Both the position numbers and the translations under genes were made by a program. Source: Hyphomicrobium sp. (GTDB lineage: Bacteria; Pseudomonadota; Alphaproteobacteria; Rhizobiales; Hyphomicrobiaceae). Taken from it: a stretch of 64,000 bases of DNA. The stretch is taken from positions 62,001 through 126,000 of the forward strand of contig JADJVG010000001.1 of NCBI GenBank assembly GCA_016716675.1, in the 5' to 3' direction. Positions 37,331 to 44,429 of the stretch are shown here, piece after piece; the first letter of the stretch is position 1, and the number at the start of each line of letters is the position of its first letter. The notes beneath the pieces were generated by a model, which was not told the origin of the DNA, made no database searches, and saw only the letters and a program-made list of their open reading frames with translations.

Positions 37331-38188
37331 TTAGGCGCTCTCGTCGTCCGGCGCGGGCGTGGCGGACGCGAGCATGTCGGTGGTCAGCCAGCCTTGCAGA
37401 TAGCCGGCGGCGCGCAGCGCTGCGGTCTCGGCGGCGTCATAGGTTGCCACCATTTCACACAGCACGTCGAAACGCACACCGCGTGAGGCTTCGATCCACA
37501 TCATGGCTTCTTCGCCGGATATGGCGCGCACCATGGGCGTGCCCTGGTGACGCCACGCAACTAGGTGACGCGGCGCGCGGTCCTCCAAGCTAGGTGCCGC
37601 CTCACCCGCTTTGATGGCCTTCCAAAGCGCGAAGGCGTCGGTCTCGACAGCGACGAGCATCACTGAGGGATGCGGCGTGAATACCAGCCGCCCCCAAGCC
37701 TCTGGCGGCACCTGCTGCGCAAGGGTTGCGATCGTCAGCGGGTCCGCGTCGGGCGCGTCAAACGCATCGCCAGCAGCCTTTTCGAGATCGGCGAGATCAG
37801 CGTATTCGGGATGCTGCGCGTGCCCCGGCAACGCCCGCAGAAACGCCGGAAAGCGGCTGCCGAACCAACGGGCGTTCGGCGTATGCGACGGATTCGCCGT
37901 GATATACGCCTGCGCCAACGCCGCGAAGGCGTCCGCGCCGACGTGAGCGGCAAGGCAGGCGTAATCCTGCGCCAGGATGACAGCGAGACGTGCGCGATAA
38001 GCATGAAGATAAACGCCGAACAGCCGGTCGCGCGTGGTGTGTGCACCATCGCATACCGACGCGAGGATGGCATCGTCGCCGTCCAGCAGGGCCTTTTGAA
38101 ACAGCGCCTGCGTGTCCGCGAGGCTCATCCGCTTGGCACTCTCGGTGGCGGCTTCGGCTATGATCTTAGCGCGCGACTTGGCGGTCAT
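37331..38188 (-). CDS. bufC: BufC-type RiPP recognition partner (DUF2063)
   Basis: This 285-residue protein of the DUF2063 family acts as partner of the DUF692 enzyme in bufferin maturation. The N-terminal DUF2063 domain is seen in DTQALFQKALLDGDDAILAS, DRLFGVYLHAYRARLAVILA, and YITANPSHTPNARWFGSRFP with FLRAL. The C-terminal half has beta-rich stretches (RLVFTPHPSVMLVAVETDAF, HLVAWRHQGTPMVRAISGEE), followed by a helical end. The ATG overlaps the bufB stop by four bases, showing coupling. In studied systems this protein binds the precursor leader and delivers it to the MNIO enzyme. It is the last gene of the operon; no DoxX-type bufD follows. Confidence 0.87.
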   Translation of the reverse strand: MTAKSRAKIIAEAATESAKRMSLADTQALFQKALLDGDDAILASVCDGAHTTRDRLFGVYLHAYRARLAVILAQDYACLAAHVGADAFAALAQAYITANPSHTPNARWFGSRFPAFLRALPGHAQHPEYADLADLEKAAGDAFDAPDADPLTIATLAQQVPPEAWGRLVFTPHPSVMLVAVETDAFALWKAIKAGEAAPSLEDRAPRHLVAWRHQGTPMVRAISGEEAMMWIEASRGVRFDVLCEMVATYDAAETAALRAAGYLQGWLTTDMLASATPAPDDESA

Positions 38189-39078
38189 ATCACCGCGAGC
38201 TCCGGCAGAAGCTCGCAGGCGATGCGGCGCGCAGTGCTCAGCTCCGCAACCAAATCCGACAGCGGCGGAATGTTGTCATCGCGCTCGATCAGCGTCGAAA
38301 CGCGGCCGAAGCGCTTGACTGCCGCCCGATAGAGCGCCCAAACCGGCTCTGGCACCATCGCATCATGGGTGTCGATGATGTGCGTGGTCGCGTGCTCATG
38401 GCCGGCGAGGTGGAACTGCACGACGCGGTCGGCAGGAACGCCATTGATGAACTCGTAAGCGTCGAAGCCGTGGTTGAATGCCGACACGAACACGTTGTTG
38501 ACATCGAACACCAGCCAACAGCCGGTACGCCGCGTCATCTCGGCGATAAACTCCCACTCGCTCATATCGGCATGGGCGAATTGCACGTAGCTCGAAACAT
38601 TTTCGATCGCGATGGGGCGCTGCAGATAATCCTGAACGTATTGGATGCGCGCCACCACATGATCGAGCGCTTCGCGCGTATACGGGATCGGCAGCAGATC
38701 ATGGAGATTGACGCCATGCACGCCGGTCCAGCACAGGTGATCGGAAACGAACTTCGGCTCGGTCCGCGCGGCAAGTGCTTTGAGACCCGCAAGGTAAGTT
38801 GCATCGAACGGCGCGGTGGATGCAATCGACAGCGATACGCCGTGCATCACAATCGGATAGCGGGCGCGTATGCGATCCAGCATCTGCAACGGCCGGCCGC
38901 CGGGCACCATATAGTTTTCAGATATGACTTCAAACCAATCGACGTCGGGGTCGCCGTCGAGAATATCGGTATAATGCTGCGGCCTGAGGCCGAGGCCAAA
39001 GCCCAGATAATCCGGCTTATCGGCCCTGCTGCGGCTAGGTGCGCGCGAAGCCGTTACGCTGCTCATCGTCGACACCAT
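38185..39078 (-). CDS. bufB: BufB-type multinuclear iron oxidase (DUF692, MNIO)
   Basis: This 297-residue DUF692 protein has the TIM-barrel fold of the multinuclear non-haem iron oxygenases (MbnB, TglH, BufB). Probable iron ligands lie in FEVISENYM, VMHGVSLSI, VSDHLCWTGVHG, IAIENVSSY, VFDVNNVFVSAFNHG, QFHLAGHEH, IDTHDAMV and LIERDDNIP, in the family order. In bufferin systems the enzyme converts precursor cysteines to thiooxazoles that bind copper. The ATG at 39078 follows AGAGGCGCC; a second in-frame ATG is four codons on. It lies 84 bases after the bufA-type precursor and overlaps bufC. Confidence 0.92.
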   Translation of the reverse strand: MVSTMSSVTASRAPSRSRADKPDYLGFGLGLRPQHYTDILDGDPDVDWFEVISENYMVPGGRPLQMLDRIRARYPIVMHGVSLSIASTAPFDATYLAGLKALAARTEPKFVSDHLCWTGVHGVNLHDLLPIPYTREALDHVVARIQYVQDYLQRPIAIENVSSYVQFAHADMSEWEFIAEMTRRTGCWLVFDVNNVFVSAFNHGFDAYEFINGVPADRVVQFHLAGHEHATTHIIDTHDAMVPEPVWALYRAAVKRFGRVSTLIERDDNIPPLSDLVAELSTARRIACELLPELAVI

Positions 39079-39162
39079 GGCGCCTCTTGAAATGCTTTTC
39101 GGTAGGCCAAAAGAAAATGCGCGGCGCCACCGATAGCATCGGTAGCGCCGCGCACGCTTGCA

Positions 39163-39450
39163 TTACATCTTCTTTTCGGCGCCCGAGGACATAGGCCCGA
39201 ACTTCGCGCCTTCGATCTTGGCGCATTCTTCCGCCGTGGTCGCCGTGAAGCCCTGGCCCTTGCAGGCGTTGAGACCGGCGCATTCATTCTTCGCGGTTTT
39301 GCAGGCGCTGGTGCCCTTGCAGGCATTGGCGCCGATGCAGTGACCGCTGGCTTCTGCCTTGTCGGCAGCAGGCACGACGGCAGTACCGGCGATCACGAGA
39401 GCAGCAGCGAGCGACGCCATAGCGGCACCTGACTTGGCAGAGATCTTCAT
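39163..39450 (-). CDS. bufA: Bufferin precursor peptide (BufA family, CKG-rich type)
   Basis: This 95-residue precursor starts MKISAKSGAAMASLAAALVI with a signal peptide (AGTAVVPAADKAEA). The core has six cysteines in the pattern GHCIGANACKGTSACKTA, NECAGLNACKGQGF and AEECAKIEG. This looks like the BufA2-type periplasmic bufferins, copper-sequestering RiPPs whose cysteines are modified by the DUF692/DUF2063 pair encoded just downstream. The ATG at 39450 is preceded by GGGAGAACGTTCC. I assign BufA2 rather than BufA1 (DUF2282) from the CKG-rich pattern; the exact subtype should be taken as likely rather than proven. Confidence 0.85.
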   Translation of the reverse strand: MKISAKSGAAMASLAAALVIAGTAVVPAADKAEASGHCIGANACKGTSACKTAKNECAGLNACKGQGFTATTAEECAKIEGAKFGPMSSGAEKKM

Positions 39451-39519
39451 TGGAACGTTCTCCCGATCTGAGGTGTTTGATAGATTGCGAAAACCCTGCA
39501 ATGCGATGCCTGAGTTTGC

Positions 39520-39551
39520 AACTCCCCAACATAGCTTGCAGGGGGAGTTAC
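39520..39551 (-). promoter_or_regulatory. Inverted repeat and GTAAC box upstream of the bufferin operon
   Basis: AACTCCCC (39520-39527) and GGGGAGTT (39542-39549) form a perfect 8-bp dyad about 70-100 bases before the bufA ATG. Reading leftward, CGTAACT overlaps the right arm, resembling a SigF -35 box, but no CGAA occurs 16 bases on (TTGG is there). This could be an operator, a hairpin leader or a divergent SigF promoter. Confidence 0.4.
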
Positions 39552-39946
39552 GGCAGCGCTTGAAGCTCTGTTTCAGGTTGCGCGCAAGTTTTTTTGGGCC
39601 ACGGTGCAGGTGAGTGGGCAGAACCGCGTTCGGCCGCGCGGAGTATAATGATCATCCGTCGTCGCTTCAGGGTGCAGTGCCGGACGGATCAGCGGGTGCC
39701 GTCGTGCCGTTTGGGCAAGGCGCTCACCTGATGTTGGCGTGAATCATCAGGCCAACCACAGGGAATAATCATCTCTGTCAGGGTCCGGCTCAGGTCCTTT
39801 AGCGATACCGCTGACCAACGGCCAGCAACGCCGGCCCGACCGGAAACCCAGGCCTCACCAATCAACGCTCTGATATTTCATATTATTTCTGATGAACCCC
39901 GCCGCTAGTGGGTCAAAAAAATACTGTAACGTCAGCAATAATCACG

Positions 39947-39972
39947 GTAACGCGACCCGTTGGGTCGGCGAA
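39947..39972 (+). promoter_or_regulatory. SigF-type promoter upstream of the Sox-like operon
   Basis: GTAACG (39947-39952), 16 bases, then CGAA (39969-39972), identical in both boxes and spacing to the element before sigF. The spacer holds a perfect dyad CGACCC-GTT-GGGTCG (39953-39967). The leader to the ATG at 40065 is about 85 bases. Confidence 0.75.
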
Positions 39973-40064
39973 TAGGGTATAGTAGAAGACGTCGAATGCC
40001 GTGGCGCGGGGCCAAAGCCTCCCGCATCACGACAAGTGCCAACTCGAATGACGACGAGGAACCC

Positions 40065-40895
40065 ATGATCGTTTCCCATACCATCAGTGACCTGCGCGGC
40101 GTCTTCGCTGCCTGTGCGCTCGCTATTGCCATGGTGTTTGCAGGATCGGCCGTGGCCGAAACCGCGAACAACGATGTCTGGAACGGCCTGCGCAAAGACG
40201 TGTTCGGAACGCGCGAACTGCTCGACGGCACTGGCAAGATGACCCTCACCGCGCCCATTCGCGCCGAGGATGCGGCAGTGGTTCCACTATCGGTTCAGAT
40301 GCCGGCCGACTTCGCGAACTCCGTCACCAAGCTAACGCTCATCATCGACAAGAACCCCTCGCCGGTTGTCGGCACGTTCACTTATGGCCCCGCGGCCGGC
40401 AAGGGTGAGCGCGTCCTCTCGACGCGCGTGCGCATGGACCAATACTCTGACGTGCGCGCCATCGCCGAAACGGCCGACGGCAAACTTTATATGATCACGC
40501 GCTTCGTTAAGGCCTCCGGCGGTTGCTCGGCGCCTGCCAGCAAGGATGCGGAAGAGGCCGCCAAGTCGCTTGGCAAGATGCTGATCAAGACGGCCATCGG
40601 CAAGACGGCAGACGGTCTGGCTCAGGAAGCCCAGGTCGCCATCAAGCATCCGAACACGACCGGCATGCAGATGGATCAGTTGACGGGGCTGTACGCACCG
40701 GCGCGCTACATCGACAAGATCGAAGTCAAGACGGGCGATAAGGTGGTGTTCACGGTTGAAGGCGGCATTTCGTTCAGCGAAGACCCGAGCATCCGCTTCA
40801 CCTATGACGGCAATCCGTCTGACCCGATGGCTGTCACAGCGCAAGATTCCGACGGGACGCAGTTCGCCGGCCGTTCAACGCCCAGCGCTTCGTAA
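40065..40895 (+). CDS. Fused SoxYZ-like sulfur carrier protein
   Basis: This 276-residue secreted protein fuses SoxY-like and SoxZ-like domains, the type annotated as quinoprotein-dehydrogenase-associated SoxYZ-like carrier. After a signal peptide (ACALAIAMVFAGSAVAET), the SoxY part (about residues 30-165) ends with KASGGCSAP, whose Cys corresponds to the sulfur-carrying Cys of SoxY. The SoxZ-like beta-sandwich follows (AQVAIKHPNTTGMQMDQLTG, then ISFSEDPSIRFTYDG). The ATG at 40065 has GAGGAACCC upstream, and earlier codons of the frame lie in the promoter region. It leads an operon with a SoxC-type dehydrogenase and a cytochrome c under a SigF-type promoter, suggesting a sulfur-oxidation or sulfur-protection role in the periplasm. 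Confidence 0.88.
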   Translation: MIVSHTISDLRGVFAACALAIAMVFAGSAVAETANNDVWNGLRKDVFGTRELLDGTGKMTLTAPIRAEDAAVVPLSVQMPADFANSVTKLTLIIDKNPSPVVGTFTYGPAAGKGERVLSTRVRMDQYSDVRAIAETADGKLYMITRFVKASGGCSAPASKDAEEAAKSLGKMLIKTAIGKTADGLAQEAQVAIKHPNTTGMQMDQLTGLYAPARYIDKIEVKTGDKVVFTVEGGISFSEDPSIRFTYDGNPSDPMAVTAQDSDGTQFAGRSTPSAS

Positions 40896-41031
40896 GGTCA
40901 CCACTTCGTAGGTTTGCACCGTTTGAAGCGGTTGCATCCACTGTCACCAGCAACGGCGCGTCAGGCACAGCCTCTCGCGCCGTTCGTGTAAGAAACAGCC
41001 GCACGAACTTCACAAACGGGGACGCGGCAGC

Positions 41032-42330
41032 ATGACCGCAAAACTAGATCCAGAAGATCTCCAGCCTGTCGCGGGTGGCGGCCTGCTGCATCGCCGGCTG
41101 CTCTTGAAAAGCGGCTTGGTGCTGGCAACGGCGGCAGCGGCAGGTTCCACACACGCTGCATCCGACGCGCCAGCGCAGAAGATCACCGAGGACCTCGCGT
41201 CGCCATCCTGGATGCGAACGCCGGGCCAACCGTTCACGACCTATGGCAAGCCTTCGAAATACGAAGCCCGCGTCATCCGCTCGATCGGCGCCAACCGGGA
41301 TCTGCCGAGCAACGGCGTATCTTGGACGCCGCTCGAAAGCCTCGAAGGCATCATCACGCCAAGTGGCCTGCACTTCGAACGCCACCACAACGGTGTGCCT
41401 GAGATTGACCCGGCACAACATCGGCTGGTCATCCACGGCCTCGTCAAACAGCCGCTGATGTTCACGGTCGACAGCCTGTTGCGCTACCCGATGCAATCGC
41501 ATCTGATTTTCATCGAGTGCGGCGGCAACAGCAACGCCGGCTGGCACGAGGAACCGATTCAGCGTCCGCTCGGATCGTTCCACGGACTCGTCTCGTGCAG
41601 CGAATGGACCGGCGTGCCGCTGGCCGTTCTGCTCGATCAGGCCGGCATCGACCCTAAGGCGACCTGGGTGATTGCGGAAGGCGCCGACGCCGCTGTCATG
41701 AACGTCTCGCTGCCGCTCGCCAAGCTGATGGATGACGCGATCGTCGCGCTGTATCAGAACGGCGAACGTATCCGGCCGGAAAACGGCTATCCGCTGCGGC
41801 TCGTCATCCCGGGCTTCGAGGGCGTGACGAATGTCAAATGGCTACGCCGCCTGCAGCTGACCAGCGAACCCGTGATGGCGCGCAACGAAACGTCGAAATA
41901 CACCGAGCTTTTGCCGAGCGGCAAAGCCCGGCAATTCACGTTCACGATCGAAGCCAAGTCGCTGATAACCTCGCCGTCGGCGTTCCAGAAGATGTTTGGT
42001 GCGAACATTTACGAGATCCGCGGGCTCGCCTGGAGCGGACGCGGCAAGGTTGCCAAGGTCGAGGTTTCGGCCGATGGCGGTAAATCGTGGGCCGAAGCCG
42101 CCTTGCAAGAGCCGGTGCTTTCGCGCTGCTTCACTCGCTTCCGCATGCCGTGGTCGTGGGACGGCTCTCCAGCCATCCTGAAAAGCCGGGCAACCGATGA
42201 GACCGGCTACGTCCAGCCCGAGCGCGACGTGCTCGTCAAGGAGCGCGGCCGCAACGGCTACTTTCATTACAACGGCATCCTCGCCTGGGGCATCGACGAA
42301 GACGGAGTGATCAGCCATGTCTATGCGTGA
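41032..42330 (+). CDS. soxC: SoxC-type sulfite dehydrogenase, molybdenum cofactor subunit
   Basis: This 432-residue periplasmic molybdoenzyme belongs to the sulfite oxidase family. A twin-arginine leader is present (LLHRRLLLKSGLVLATAAAA). The Moco domain has the Mo-ligating Cys in IECGGNSNAGWHE (about residue 163), and the dimerisation domain follows (GKVAKVEVSADGGKSWAEAA, then RATDETGYVQPERD). The product is closest in pattern to SoxC, which with the cytochrome SoxD oxidises the bound sulfane sulfur of SoxY. The start MTAKLDPEDLQ at 41032 follows GGGGACGCGGCAGC. The downstream cytochrome gene overlaps its end by 14 bases. A free-sulfite dehydrogenase (SorA-like) role is the main alternative. 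Confidence 0.88.
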   Translation: MTAKLDPEDLQPVAGGGLLHRRLLLKSGLVLATAAAAGSTHAASDAPAQKITEDLASPSWMRTPGQPFTTYGKPSKYEARVIRSIGANRDLPSNGVSWTPLESLEGIITPSGLHFERHHNGVPEIDPAQHRLVIHGLVKQPLMFTVDSLLRYPMQSHLIFIECGGNSNAGWHEEPIQRPLGSFHGLVSCSEWTGVPLAVLLDQAGIDPKATWVIAEGADAAVMNVSLPLAKLMDDAIVALYQNGERIRPENGYPLRLVIPGFEGVTNVKWLRRLQLTSEPVMARNETSKYTELLPSGKARQFTFTIEAKSLITSPSAFQKMFGANIYEIRGLAWSGRGKVAKVEVSADGGKSWAEAALQEPVLSRCFTRFRMPWSWDGSPAILKSRATDETGYVQPERDVLVKERGRNGYFHYNGILAWGIDEDGVISHVYA

Positions 42331-42871
42331 TCGCGGCCCTTTCTTCACCGCACTTGCAGCCGCAGCCGTTGTGGTCGCCGTCGGCGCCGGCGCCCAGGCC
42401 GCCGGGGAGCGCAAGGCGCCGCACCTCGGCACGCCGATGTCGGCTGAAGAGGTCGCCAAGTGGGACCTAACGATTTTCCCCGACGGGCGAGGTCTGCCGC
42501 CCGGAAAGGGCACCGCCAAAGAGGGGCGCGTGATCTATGAAAACCAATGCGCCCACTGCCACGGCGACGACGGCCGCGGTGCAACGGCGGAAGAATTGGT
42601 CGCCGACCCGCAACCCCTGACGGAGGAAGCGGCCAGCAAGGCCATCGGGCCGTACTGGCCATATGCGACGACCATCTTCGACTTCATCCGCCGCTCGATG
42701 CCGGCGGGCGCTCCCGGCTCGTTGTCGGCGGATGAGATTTACGCCGTCACCGCCTATCTGCTGGCCGCCAACAAGGTCATTGGCGATACCGACGAGATGA
42801 ACGCCAAGACGCTCGCCGCCGTCAAAATGCCCAATCGCGACGGCTTCGAGTGGATCGACGTGAAGAAATGA
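42317..42871 (+). CDS. SoxD-like mono-haem cytochrome c
   Basis: This 184-residue exported cytochrome has a signal peptide (ALAAAAVVVAVGAGAQAAGE) and one CxxCH haem site (QCAHCHGDDG, about residue 78). A Met in RSMPAGAPGSLSADEIYAVT is the likely sixth ligand. The preceding TIFPDGRGLPPGKGTAKEGR is characteristic of SoxD-type and SorB-like cytochromes. It is shorter than classical di-domain SoxD, so it represents only the first haem domain. The 14-base overlap with soxC shows tight coupling, and it should receive electrons from the SoxC-type subunit. The ATG at 42317 (MSM) is used; the second ATG is two codons later. Confidence 0.85.
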   Translation: MSMRDRGPFFTALAAAAVVVAVGAGAQAAGERKAPHLGTPMSAEEVAKWDLTIFPDGRGLPPGKGTAKEGRVIYENQCAHCHGDDGRGATAEELVADPQPLTEEAASKAIGPYWPYATTIFDFIRRSMPAGAPGSLSADEIYAVTAYLLAANKVIGDTDEMNAKTLAAVKMPNRDGFEWIDVKK

Positions 42872-43046
42872 CCGCTGTCATAAAAGCGCATGAATTGCAG
42901 CCTTTGGCCGCGTGTTTCAACGCTTGTCCGGAATACTGTTGAAATCCCCTGCGGCGTGGCCTATTTCCCGCGACGGACCGGCGCTGTTGGAAGCGCTACG
43001 ATCTCGCCCCCGGCGCGCAAGCTGGACAACCATGTAGGAGCAGCTT

Positions 43047-44261
43047 TTGGATAACGTACTGATCATCGGTGCAGGTGCTGCAGGTTCCGTGACAGCGCAG
43101 AAGTGCGCCATGAACCGCGATGTCTTTAAGAATATCCACTTGGCCTCACGCCGCCTCGAAAGCTGCGAGAAGGTCGCCAAGCAGTGCAAGTCCAAGATCG
43201 ACATTTCGCAGGTTGACGCCGATAACGTCGCCCAGACCGTCAAGTTGCTGAAGAAGGTCAAGCCCGACCTCGTCATCAACATGGCGCTGCCGTACCAGGA
43301 CCTGCCGATCATGGACGCCTGCCTGGAGGCCGGCGTCCACTACATGGACACGGCAAACTACGAGCCGCGCGACGTCGCCAAGTTCACCTACAAGTGGCAG
43401 TGGCCGTACCATTCCAAGTATAAGGCCAAGGGCCTGATGGCCATTCTCGGCTGCGGCTTCGATCCGGGCCAGTCGAACATCTATTGCGCCTACGCGCAGG
43501 AGTTCCTGTTCGACGAGATCGAGACGATCGACATCATCGACTGCAACGACGGCAGCCACGGCAAATCGTTCGCGACCAACTTCAATCCGGAGATCAATCT
43601 CCGTGAGGTGACGCAGCGCGGCAAATATTGGAAGGACGGCAAGTGGATCGAAATCGATCCGCTGTCGATCGCGACCATGATCGATTACCCGGAAGTCGGC
43701 CCGCGCAAGTCGTACCTGATCTACCACGAGGAAGAAGAAAGCCTCGTCAAGAACATCAAGGGCCTGAAGCAGATCCGCTTCTGGATGACGTTCTCGGACA
43801 ACTACATCAAGCACCTCGACGTGCTGCAGAACGTCGGCATGACCCGCATCGATCCCGTCATGTACAAGGGCACGCCCGTGATCCCGATGGAGTTCCTGAA
43901 GGAGCTGCTGCCGCCGCCGTCATCGCTGGGCAAAGGTTACACCGGCAAGACGTCGATCGGGTGCATCGTCCGCGGCAAGAAGAACGGCAAGAACAAAGCG
44001 ACGCTGGTCTACAATGTCTGCCACCACGAGCAGGCCTACAAGGAAACCAGCGCGCAAGCCGTATCCTACACGACCGGCGTTCCGCCCGTCGTTGGCGCGA
44101 TGATGCTGTTCCAGGGCCACTGGAAGGGCAAAGGCGTGTTCAACGTCGAGCAGTTGCCGTCCAAGCCGTTCATGGATGAAATCGCCAAACAGGGCCTGCC
44201 CTGGCACGTCAAGGACATCAAACTCAGCGATCAGAAAGAGCTGTTCGCGGTCAAAACCTGA
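43047..44261 (+). CDS. Carboxynorspermidine dehydrogenase (saccharopine-dehydrogenase-like)
   Basis: This 404-residue NAD(P)H-dependent enzyme reductively condenses aspartate semialdehyde with a diamine to give carboxynorspermidine or carboxyspermidine. The Rossmann motif is LIIGAGAAGSV at residues 5-15. Further family segments are NMALPYQDLPIMDACLEAGV, YMDTANYEP, ILGCGFDPGQSNIYCAYAQE, DCNDGSHGKSFATNFNPEIN and SYTTGVPPVVGAMML. The start is a TTG at 43047 with TAGGAG seven bases upstream; no ATG fits. Composition is unusually Lys-rich compared with neighbours, which is normal for this family. The partner decarboxylase follows 168 bases downstream. Confidence 0.9.
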   Translation: MDNVLIIGAGAAGSVTAQKCAMNRDVFKNIHLASRRLESCEKVAKQCKSKIDISQVDADNVAQTVKLLKKVKPDLVINMALPYQDLPIMDACLEAGVHYMDTANYEPRDVAKFTYKWQWPYHSKYKAKGLMAILGCGFDPGQSNIYCAYAQEFLFDEIETIDIIDCNDGSHGKSFATNFNPEINLREVTQRGKYWKDGKWIEIDPLSIATMIDYPEVGPRKSYLIYHEEEESLVKNIKGLKQIRFWMTFSDNYIKHLDVLQNVGMTRIDPVMYKGTPVIPMEFLKELLPPPSSLGKGYTGKTSIGCIVRGKKNGKNKATLVYNVCHHEQAYKETSAQAVSYTTGVPPVVGAMMLFQGHWKGKGVFNVEQLPSKPFMDEIAKQGLPWHVKDIKLSDQKELFAVKT

Positions 44262-44267
44262 GACGTG

Positions 44268-44359
44268 CCCTCTCCCCGTTCGTCAACGGGGAGAGGGTTA
44301 GGGTGAGGGGCGCAACTTGCGCCTGTGAAGCAGCCGCCCCTCACCCCAACCCTCTCCCC
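44268..44359. repeat. Palindromic REP-like intergenic element
   Basis: A 13-bp perfect stem CCCTCTCCCCGTT / AACGGGGAGAGGG with a CGTC loop (44268-44297) overlaps a larger inverted repeat. In the larger repeat, the 24-base arm 44288-44311 pairs with 44336-44359 with one mismatch, around a 24-base spacer. A third related purine-rich piece (GAGGAGAGGGAG) follows near 44377. This pattern is like the dispersed CCCTCTCC/GGAGAGGG palindromes frequent between genes in Hyphomicrobiales. It could also act as a terminator or processing site between the two polyamine genes. Confidence 0.75.
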
Positions 44360-44429
44360 ATTCCGCTGCGCTTCTTGAGGAGAGGGAGTAAGGCGGCGTT
44401 CCAATGTTTCCTTCAATCCTGGGCGCCCA

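Larger units (their letters stand above)
39451..40064. other. Long divergent intergenic region between the bufferin and Sox-like operons
   Basis: This 614-base gap has no supportable gene. It contains the bufA upstream dyad (39520-39549), several GC-rich short repeats between 39660 and 39860, an AT-rich patch at 39870-39930, and the SigF-type promoter at 39947-39972. Its length suggests long leaders or a small RNA, but I see no clear RNA structure. Confidence 0.5.
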
